Assembly (NCBI GenBank): GCA_003222755.1
Contig: QHXA01000201.1
Location: 1-5,254 of the forward strand
From: Acidobacteriota bacterium
GTDB lineage: Bacteria > Acidobacteriota > Terriglobia > 20CM-2-55-15
Direction: 5' to 3'
DNA: 5,254 bases
Each line of letters opens with the position of its first letter. Positions within the stretch are counted from its first letter, which is position 1. Positions 1 to 5,254 of this stretch are shown piece by piece. A program made the position numbers and the translations under genes. Below the pieces are notes generated by a model. That model was not told where the DNA came from, made no database searches, and saw nothing but the letters and a program-made list of their open reading frames with translations.

Positions 1-3000
1 TATACCCTTCGTATTGCACCTCTCGATGCCATTCCCGATATTTCTGACCCGCAAATTGTCATATATGCGAAGTGGCCGCGGAGCCCGCAATTGCTTGAGG
101 CGCAGGTCACAGAACCGCTCATTAATGCGTTGACAGGCTCCTCCGATATCCAGTCGATAAGAAGCACCTCTCACATGGGGTACTCGTTTATCTACGTCAT
201 CCTGAGCAACGGGGCGCAACGGGCGAGAGTTCAACAGCTCGTGCTCGACCGGATCAACACGATTCGGCCGCAGTTGCCGTCAGATGCAACCGTTACCCTC
301 GGTCCGAACGCCAGCAGCATCGGTTGGATTTATCAGTACGCGATCGTCGATCACGAAACCGCGCACGATATGCGGGAATTGCGATTGATGAACGAAAGCC
401 AGATCAAACCGGCGTTGCAGGCTGTTCCCGGGGTTGCTGAAGTGGCATCGGTGGGCGGTCTTGAAAAACAGTACCAGCTAAAGATCTTTCCACCGTTGCT
501 TGTGAATGCCGGCATTCCTATCAAGCAAGTCGTGGCTGCCGTCCAGGAAGTTTTTCAAGAAGCCGGCGGACGCATGATCGAAGTCACGAACCGGGATTAC
601 CAGTTACGAGGAGCGATCGATAACAACGATATCGATAAGCTCGAGTATCTCGTCCTCGGTCGAAACAAAGACGGCAAACCGGTCTACCTCAGGGATATTG
701 GATATATCCAGATTGGATACGATCAGCGGCGAAGCACCGTGGACCTGGATGGCAGTGGTGAAGTGGTCGGCGGTGTGGTCATTATGGAGCAGGATCAGAA
801 TGTTCTTGCGATCAGTCGATCTCTCGACCGGAAGCTGAAAGAGATCAGCGCTTCTCTTCCCAAAGGTGTGGAGATCGTCACAACGTATGACCGGTCATCG
901 TGGATTTGGGCGACTCTCAAAGAATTCTTCGCGACACTTGTTTCAGAGCTGGTAATTGTCAGCCTCGTCACCATTCTCTTTCTCAGAAGGCTTCGTACCG
1001 CAGCCGGACCGATCGTCATTCTCTTGCTGAGCGTCCTGTTTACGGTCTTGCCGATGGCCGGGTTCAACCAGACGATCAATTTGTTTTCTCTCGCAGGTCT
1101 ATGTATCGCGATCGGTGCGATCGACGATGCAACGATCGTCATCGTCGAGAATTGCACGGCGGAACTATCCAGACACAAAAACCTGAGCCTAGCGGAGAAG
1201 AAGGTCCTCATCGTTCGCTCGATCACGGCGGTAGCTCAGCCATTGTTGTTTTCACTTTTGATCATTCTCGCCTCATTCGTCCCGGTTTTCTTTCTCGAAG
1301 AAAGAGAAGCGCGGCTGTTCGATCCATTGGCGTTCACGAAAACCTTTGCGATGGCGTTTTCTACATTGCTGACACTGCTCCTGCTGCCGATCGTGATCTC
1401 CTGGATCTTCCGACACCATACCGACGCGGTGAAGCAAGACGGAACATCTACTCGATGGTTCCATCTCCTGCAGAATAATCTGCGACGTTACAGATATGCC
1501 TCTACGGCAATGGCCGCCCTGTTCCTAACCTTTTCCATTGTGCTCGCGAGACGCTTTGCCGGCGATTTCCGCGAGCAACTAGAGCAACTCGCTATCGTCG
1601 TTAGTTTGGGAATCGTAGTCTGGATTTTCCAGCGCCAGAGAACCGTATCTGAAGATTTTGGAGAAAGCCGCGCTGTGGCATGGTATCGGTCTGCTCTGAG
1701 ACTGATGATCAAGCACCGCTACGCGTTTACGGGCGCGGGTCTTGTTGCCGTAATCGCTGCAGCAGTTTTGTTGAATGGCATTGGAAAGGATTTCCTTCCG
1801 GAGACGGACGAAGGTTCGATCCTGTACATGCCTTCCACGTTGCCGGGCTTGCCCAATCGCGAAGCCGGATGGGTGTTGCAGCAGATGGATAAGAAGTTGA
1901 AGCAGTTTCCGGAGGTGGATCGAGTCTTCGGAAAGATTGGGCGCGCGGACACATCGACTGATCCGGCGCCGCTTACGATGATCGAAACCACTGTGCTGCT
2001 TCGTCCGAAATCGAAATGGCGAAGCGGTATGACGAAAGACAGGCTCGTGGCCGAAATGGACAATGCGCTGCAGACCGTCGGGTATGTCAACACCTGGGTC
2101 CAGCCGATCCGTGCTCGAGTCATGATGCAAAGCACCGGGATTCAGACACCGGTCGGAATCAAAGTCAAAGGCCCAGACATTTCTCAAGTCGAGGACATTT
2201 CTCAGCAGATCGAAACCATGCTCAGGGATTTTCCGGGCACCAAATCCGTGATCGCCGAACGCATATCGGAGGGCTACTACGTCGATGTGCAGAACGATCT
2301 CGAACGCATGGCGCAGCACGGCGTGACCGTTGACGAAGCCATGATGACAGTTCGTTACGCCATCGGGGGTGATAACGTCGTCGGCATCAGAGAGGCTAAC
2401 AATGTGGTCACTCCGCTCAACGTGCAATATTCGCCCGAATACACCGACACGTTAGAAAAAGTTAAAACAACGCCAGTCGTAACAGCCGACGGCCGTGCAG
2501 TGCCTTTGAGCGATATCGCAACCGTTTCCGTGCGCAAGATGCCCGAGATGCTCCGCAATGACGACGGTCACCTCTCCGGCTATGTCTATGTCGATCTTCA
2601 AAACGTAACGGCGGCAGATTACGTAGAAAAAGCGAGAGAATTTCTCGCGAAAAATCTCAGTTTACCAGCCGGCTATTCCATCGAATGGACAGGCGTGTAC
2701 AAGTACACGCAGGATGCCCGCGCACGCATGCGGCTGATCGTGCCGGTGACGCTGATCATTATTTTTGGCCTTCTGGTTTTGGCGTTCAGGTCCATTTCGG
2801 AGAGCATCCTGACCATGATGTCTGTTCCGTTCGCGATGGTCGGAGGTGTGTTCCTTCAACGGGCTCTGGGCTATCCTATGACGACCGCCGTGATTATCGG
2901 CTACATCTCCTTATTTGCAGTGGCCGTTCAAACAGGCGTGCTCATGGTTGCGTTCATACGTGAAGCACTCGCAAGAAAGACAGCCGATCAGTCATACGTC

Positions 3001-3255
3001 GATGCTGTTGTTGACGGTTCTGTTAATCGTTTGCGGCCCAAATTGATGACAGTCGCGACCATCGTGCTTTCGTTGTCACTTATCCCCTTCTCAACTGGAC
3101 CCGGCATGGAAATCATGAAGCCGATTGCGGCGCCGAGTATCGGCGGAATGGTCAGTTCGACCATCCATGTGCTATTCATGACGCCCTGCTTATTTGTCAT
3201 CGTCGAAGATTTTCGGCAATGGCGAAGCCGTCGCTCATTGAGAAAGACCGCATAG
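1..3255 (+). CDS. cusA: CusA/CzcA-family heavy-metal RND efflux permease, Cu(I)/Ag(I)-type (5' partial)
   Basis: Inner-membrane proton-driven pump that would export metal ions through a CusCBA-like tripartite complex. The frame is open from base 1 (reads YTLRIAPLDAIPDISDPQ, matching the CusA N-terminal PVDALPDLSDVQ region), so the true start is upstream and the TTG at 91 is internal. About 30 residues, including most of TM1, are missing; 1084 residues are visible. Other hallmarks are GVAEVASVGG in the porter domain, TM2 to TM6 at about 925-1410, the TM4 motif GAIDDATIVIVEN (1117-1152), LAFTKTFAMAF, and RPKLMT at 3034-3051. TM7 is near 1720-1782 and TM8 to TM12 near 2734-3207. The three methionines aligning with CusA M573, M623 and M672 are present at 1828 (YMPSTLP), 1978 (PLTMIETT) and 2125 (RVMMQSTGI), which favours Cu(I)/Ag(I) over Zn/Co/Ni. 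Oddities: an approximately 72-residue insertion after TM6, and substitutions in the CusA Met path and proton relay. The frame is intact. Family assignment is very sure, copper/silver specificity likely; the symbol is by homology. Confidence 0.93.
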   Translation, partial: YTLRIAPLDAIPDISDPQIVIYAKWPRSPQLLEAQVTEPLINALTGSSDIQSIRSTSHMGYSFIYVILSNGAQRARVQQLVLDRINTIRPQLPSDATVTLGPNASSIGWIYQYAIVDHETAHDMRELRLMNESQIKPALQAVPGVAEVASVGGLEKQYQLKIFPPLLVNAGIPIKQVVAAVQEVFQEAGGRMIEVTNRDYQLRGAIDNNDIDKLEYLVLGRNKDGKPVYLRDIGYIQIGYDQRRSTVDLDGSGEVVGGVVIMEQDQNVLAISRSLDRKLKEISASLPKGVEIVTTYDRSSWIWATLKEFFATLVSELVIVSLVTILFLRRLRTAAGPIVILLLSVLFTVLPMAGFNQTINLFSLAGLCIAIGAIDDATIVIVENCTAELSRHKNLSLAEKKVLIVRSITAVAQPLLFSLLIILASFVPVFFLEEREARLFDPLAFTKTFAMAFSTLLTLLLLPIVISWIFRHHTDAVKQDGTSTRWFHLLQNNLRRYRYASTAMAALFLTFSIVLARRFAGDFREQLEQLAIVVSLGIVVWIFQRQRTVSEDFGESRAVAWYRSALRLMIKHRYAFTGAGLVAVIAAAVLLNGIGKDFLPETDEGSILYMPSTLPGLPNREAGWVLQQMDKKLKQFPEVDRVFGKIGRADTSTDPAPLTMIETTVLLRPKSKWRSGMTKDRLVAEMDNALQTVGYVNTWVQPIRARVMMQSTGIQTPVGIKVKGPDISQVEDISQQIETMLRDFPGTKSVIAERISEGYYVDVQNDLERMAQHGVTVDEAMMTVRYAIGGDNVVGIREANNVVTPLNVQYSPEYTDTLEKVKTTPVVTADGRAVPLSDIATVSVRKMPEMLRNDDGHLSGYVYVDLQNVTAADYVEKAREFLAKNLSLPAGYSIEWTGVYKYTQDARARMRLIVPVTLIIIFGLLVLAFRSISESILTMMSVPFAMVGGVFLQRALGYPMTTAVIIGYISLFAVAVQTGVLMVAFIREALARKTADQSYVDAVVDGSVNRLRPKLMTVATIVLSLSLIPFSTGPGMEIMKPIAAPSIGGMVSSTIHVLFMTPCLFVIVEDFRQWRSRRSLRKTA
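1450..1665 (+). other. Insertion in the RND permease between TM6 and TM7 with two extra hydrophobic segments
   Basis: From the conserved proline at the end of TM6 (1387) to the YMPSTLP methionine (1828) there are 147 residues. The same interval in E. coli CusA, as I recall its sequence, is 75. The extra stretch holds two hydrophobic segments, at about 1498-1548 (STAMAALFLTFSIVLA) and 1588-1629 (LAIVVSLGIVVWIF). They are separated by a short charged linker (RRFAGDFREQLEQ) and flanked by Arg-rich turns. Recognisable family sequence resumes near 1675 (WYRSALRLMIKHR, then TM7). Two added helices would keep the topology in register and give about 14 transmembrane segments instead of 12. Boundaries are approximate; I do not know how widespread this form is. 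Confidence 0.7.
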
Positions 3256-3257
3256 AT

Positions 3258-3261
3258 GGAG
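3258..3261 (+). promoter_or_regulatory. Ribosome binding site deciding the start of the downstream lipoprotein gene
   Basis: GGAG lies just after the TAG stop of the RND gene (3253-3255) and ends 5 bases before the ATG at 3267. This spacing supports 3267 over the earlier in-frame ATG at 3219, which lies inside the RND coding sequence and would put a charged 16-residue extension ahead of the signal peptide. It also suggests that the small gene is translated from the same transcript as the pump. Confidence 0.6.
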
Positions 3262-3266
3262 AGTTC

Positions 3267-3674
3267 ATGCGGCGCGCACTGATGTCGCTTCCATTTCTTC
3301 TTGTGTTCCTAGTATTCACAATGTCATGCAACAAGCAAGCCGCCACGCTCGTCCAGGTTCAGCAGATACGATCGGGTGATTACGTCGTTGTATTGTTGAA
3401 CGATACGGGTGCCGTGAAACAGCATTCGAATAAATTCATGCTCGAGATTCGCAATGCGACATCAAATGACTGGGCCAATGTCAGCAATGTGCAAATTCAA
3501 GCAAACATGCGAATGCCGGGAATGGGTCCGATGTTCGGAAACGTGTCGTCCACCCGGCAAGCCGGGCCGGGAAGGTACGAATTCGATGCCGATTTTTCGA
3601 TGGCGGGACAATGGTCCTTTCTCGTGACCTTTGATCCCAACGGCCGAGCCCAATTCAACCTCAATGCTCAATAA
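3267..3674 (+). CDS. Small exported probable lipoprotein with YtkA/FixH-like domain and Met-rich motif
   Basis: 135-residue protein with a signal peptide: MRR, then a hydrophobic core (residues 5-18), then Cys21 (codon 3327) preceded by FTMS. The lipobox is not canonical (Thr at -3, Met at -2), so lipid anchoring is likely but not certain. The mature part, roughly residues 33-130, looks like a single beta-sandwich of the YtkA/FixH type: GDYVVVLLND, then KFMLEIRNA, the Met-rich strand, and the closing GPGRYEFDADFSMAGQWSFLVTF. The segment MRMPGMGPM (residues 81-89, bases 3507-3533) has four methionines spaced as in proteins that bind Cu(I) or Ag(I) by thioether ligands. The gene starts 11 bases after the RND stop, with an RBS in the gap, so it is probably co-transcribed. 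Inferred role: periplasmic or membrane-anchored metal carrier or accessory of the pump. The fold family is a judgement from sequence pattern, and no function has been shown for this protein. Confidence 0.82.
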   Translation: MRRALMSLPFLLVFLVFTMSCNKQAATLVQVQQIRSGDYVVVLLNDTGAVKQHSNKFMLEIRNATSNDWANVSNVQIQANMRMPGMGPMFGNVSSTRQAGPGRYEFDADFSMAGQWSFLVTFDPNGRAQFNLNAQ

Positions 3675-3722
3675 CCGGGAGTAAGGATCTTCTGGTTTGT
3701 AGCTCAGAAGCATTAAGGAAGC
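3675..3722. terminator. Short convergent intergenic gap with weak hairpin potential
   Basis: The two transcription units end face to face with 48 bases between stop codons. The gap contains an inverted repeat, CTTCTG (3689-3694) and CAGAAG (3705-3710), with a 10-base loop. A second small palindrome, TTAAG-GAAG-CTTAA (3713-3726), runs into the last codons of the minus-strand gene. Neither stem is followed by a clear T-tract on either strand, so a bidirectional intrinsic terminator is only a weak possibility. Rho-dependent termination or transcript overlap would fit equally well. Confidence 0.25.
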
Positions 3723-5254
3723 TTAAAAATGAACCTTCAACGAACCTGAATAGAAGCGCGGATTGAAGTATTCACCTGGCGAGAACACGCTTTCTTGCGA
3801 CACTTTATAGACATTGTTCGTAAGGTTTTCCACGTTGAACTGCAGTCCCAGCCATGAACGATCGCGACGGCGAAACAGGTCCACGCCGACGGTCAGGTTT
3901 TGCGTGAAGTGCGCCGGCACTCGAAGGGGAACAGGAGCTTCCATCGACGCACCCTCCTCTTCTTCAGCTTCAGTGGGAGTACCGCTACCGTATTCAAACG
4001 TCATGCCCGCCCACGCGCCGGTCTTCCGATGATGATACGTGAAGCCCGCGTTCAATGTGTGCGTCTGATCCATGGGTGCAAGAAATCGTCCTGATTCTTC
4101 CAAGTGGTGTGTCTCGTCAACGAATCCCGCTGTCACCGGATTCCAGAAATAAACGCGGCTCAACGAATAGTTCATGTAAGCGGAAACCCCAATCCGCTGG
4201 ATCGGCGTGACCTCTGTTTTTACTTCCATGCCGTACGCTTTGCCTTTGTCGAAGTTGGCATACGCGTAGATCCGTGAATCGGGAAACAGGACCGTGTGAA
4301 CGGGATTATCGCTGGTCCTGTAATAGCCGGTGAGTCCTGCGCGGAGGTTCCGGGCGAATGGATGCGTCAGGCCCAATTCGAATTGGTCCTCGATAATGGG
4401 TTGCAGCGGAGGTAGAGCCTCAGGCCGGTCCTGAAGAAATCGAGTCAGTCCCGCACTCGAAATCAGAACGTTCTCGACAGCCGGCGGTACAAAAAAATGA
4501 TTATAGGATGCATGCAGCACAGTCCCAGCGCGGGAGATGCGATATGCAAGGTTCAGCCGCGGGCTGAACTGCCAGGCCGACGTTGCAAGGCTGTAGCCGT
4601 CGTAACGCAGACCTGCATCAAGCCGTAGATTTCCTGTCAACTGCACTGCATCTTGCACATATCCGCTGGCCTGACCTCCGGTTTTTCGTTCCGCGAATGT
4701 GATGGGTCCACGGTTTGGCCCTCGAAGATGGACATGCGGTAATCCGAGCAGGTGTGAAAAAGCGATGTATCCTTCGCCGAAGAAAAACAAATTCTCATCG
4801 GGCCGCAACAATACGAGATCCACTCCGCCCTTGACACTATGGCGACCTGCGAACCAGGTCACGTCGCTTTTGAAGCCGGTTGTCGAAAGTGTGCGTCGGT
4901 TCTGAGCAAATGCCGACAAAGGATCGCTCGCCGGAATCAGCTCCGTACGGGACCATCGCTCATAAAACGAAGTATTGAGCAGAGTGTTCGAGGAAACTGT
5001 ATGGTTCCACGTCAGGACAGCCGTTTGTTCGCGCGTTCGCTCCGAGGCGTTCGCACTCGGGCGAATCTCGTCGTCTAAGCTCGTCTTCGGGATTTGGAAG
5101 TTGGTGCCATCACCCATGAGCACCAGCTTCAGAGAATTCGCGGGATTCGCGTTGAAATCCAATTGCAAAAAACTGTGGCCGCCACGGCCGGTATCGTGAA
5201 TCGATCGCGGATCGTTGGGGCTGAGGAACCGAGCTGATTCATAACCTCCACTGT
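3723..5254 (-). CDS. TonB-dependent outer-membrane receptor, C-terminal beta-barrel part (5' partial)
   Basis: The minus-strand frame is open to the right edge. Upstream of the internal TTG at 5168 it continues without a stop (reads HDTGRGGHSFLQLDFNAN), so the real start lies outside the window. About 510 residues are visible, all of barrel type: alternating strands, extracellular loops and short periplasmic turns. Typical receptor signatures are HSVKGGVDL, LRLDAGLRYDGY, QFSPRLNLAYRIS, HASYNHFFVPP, EDQFELGLTHPF, YGMEVKTEV, MDQTHTLNAGFTY and FNVENLTNN. The final strand FYSGSLKVHF ends in Phe, the usual signal for BAM-mediated insertion. Signal peptide, TonB box and plug are not visible. The receptor would import a ligand using TonB-ExbB-ExbD energy; the ligand cannot be read from this part. 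It is convergent with the efflux pair, so it is not in the same operon. An acidic loop (3933-3980) is its most unusual visible feature. Confidence 0.92.
   Translation of the reverse strand, partial: SGGYESARFLSPNDPRSIHDTGRGGHSFLQLDFNANPANSLKLVLMGDGTNFQIPKTSLDDEIRPSANASERTREQTAVLTWNHTVSSNTLLNTSFYERWSRTELIPASDPLSAFAQNRRTLSTTGFKSDVTWFAGRHSVKGGVDLVLLRPDENLFFFGEGYIAFSHLLGLPHVHLRGPNRGPITFAERKTGGQASGYVQDAVQLTGNLRLDAGLRYDGYSLATSAWQFSPRLNLAYRISRAGTVLHASYNHFFVPPAVENVLISSAGLTRFLQDRPEALPPLQPIIEDQFELGLTHPFARNLRAGLTGYYRTSDNPVHTVLFPDSRIYAYANFDKGKAYGMEVKTEVTPIQRIGVSAYMNYSLSRVYFWNPVTAGFVDETHHLEESGRFLAPMDQTHTLNAGFTYHHRKTGAWAGMTFEYGSGTPTEAEEEEGASMEAPVPLRVPAHFTQNLTVGVDLFRRRDRSWLGLQFNVENLTNNVYKVSQESVFSPGEYFNPRFYSGSLKVHF
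3933..3980 (-). other. Acidic loop of the TonB-dependent receptor (Glu-rich, with Met)
   Basis: Between the strand ending YGSG and the next strand starting near VPAHFTQN, the protein reads TPTEAEEEEGASMEAP. It has six glutamates, four of them consecutive, and one methionine. In this barrel region short turns such as HHRKTG and RRRDR alternate with longer loops, so this long segment should face the outside of the cell. A cation-attracting or metal-binding role is possible but inferred only from composition; an unstructured surface loop is the simpler reading. Confidence 0.5.

Noticed and set aside
900..1478. Overlapping plus-strand open frame in a different phase within the RND gene.
   Set aside because: The translation is Arg-rich with no domain pattern, while the overlapping frame encodes the conserved TM2 to TM6 region; there is no sign of a frameshift.
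2176..2204. An 11-bp direct repeat, GACATTTCTCA, at 2176-2186 and 2194-2204 in the RND gene.
   Set aside because: It is in frame and encodes a short DISQ...DISQ helix repeat within a conserved porter subdomain; only two copies, so it is best read as chance or coding constraint.
1579..2427. Long open frame on the minus strand inside the RND gene.
   Set aside because: It lies wholly antisense to a strongly conserved coding sequence, and its translation is rich in His and Arg with no recognisable domain, as expected for a shadow frame.
3219..3266. Earlier in-frame ATG at 3219 for the lipoprotein gene.
   Set aside because: It overlaps the RND coding sequence by 37 bases, has no evident RBS, and would place a charged 16-residue segment before a normal signal peptide that starts at 3267.
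3256..3282. ATG at 3256 overlapping the RND stop codon, a possible tiny coupled ORF.
   Set aside because: It runs only eight codons before a stop and has no supporting features; the overlapping GGAG serves the ATG at 3267.
5166..5168. TTG as the start codon of the minus-strand receptor.
   Set aside because: The frame continues upstream without a stop to the window edge with barrel-like sequence, and a start here would leave a receptor with no signal peptide or plug.

Overview
The window looks like part of a copper/silver (heavy-metal) handling locus from a Gram-negative bacterium. The evidence is one inner-membrane RND efflux pump, one probable lipoprotein with an export signal, and one outer-membrane TonB-dependent receptor. 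The style of the receptor barrel and its pairing with a CusA-type pump and a YtkA/FixH-like lipoprotein resemble Acidobacteriota or a similar environmental lineage. That placement is a guess from memory, because no rRNA or other phylogenetic marker is present. Composition looks moderate in GC and even across the window, with no obvious sign of recent transfer.

Layout. Positions 1-3255 (+) hold a CusA/CzcA-family heavy-metal RND permease, open at its 5' end. About 30 N-terminal residues, including most of the first membrane helix, lie upstream of the window. Eleven bases later, on the same strand, is a small exported protein (3267-3674) with a YtkA/FixH-like domain and a methionine-rich MxMPGMGPM motif. 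A 48-bp gap (3675-3722) separates this pair from a convergent gene on the minus strand (3723-5254). That gene encodes the C-terminal barrel portion of a TonB-dependent receptor, whose plug and signal peptide lie beyond the right edge.

How they may work together. The pump and the small lipoprotein look like one transcription unit. The missing adaptor (CusB-like) and outer-membrane channel (CusC-like) genes would be expected upstream of position 1. A Met-rich periplasmic protein next to a pump that keeps the CusA three-methionine site suggests Cu(I)/Ag(I) delivery or buffering. The receptor is transcribed separately; its substrate is unknown, and its placement only hints at metal or metallophore traffic.

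Points worth a second look. By by-eye alignment with E. coli CusA recalled from memory, the pump has an approximately 72-residue insertion between TM6 and TM7 carrying two extra hydrophobic segments. It keeps the periplasmic three-Met site but has lost at least one partner in each of the four Met pairs proposed as the CusA ion path. It also has altered proton-relay residues. No RNA genes, insertion sequences, CRISPR arrays or long repeats were seen.
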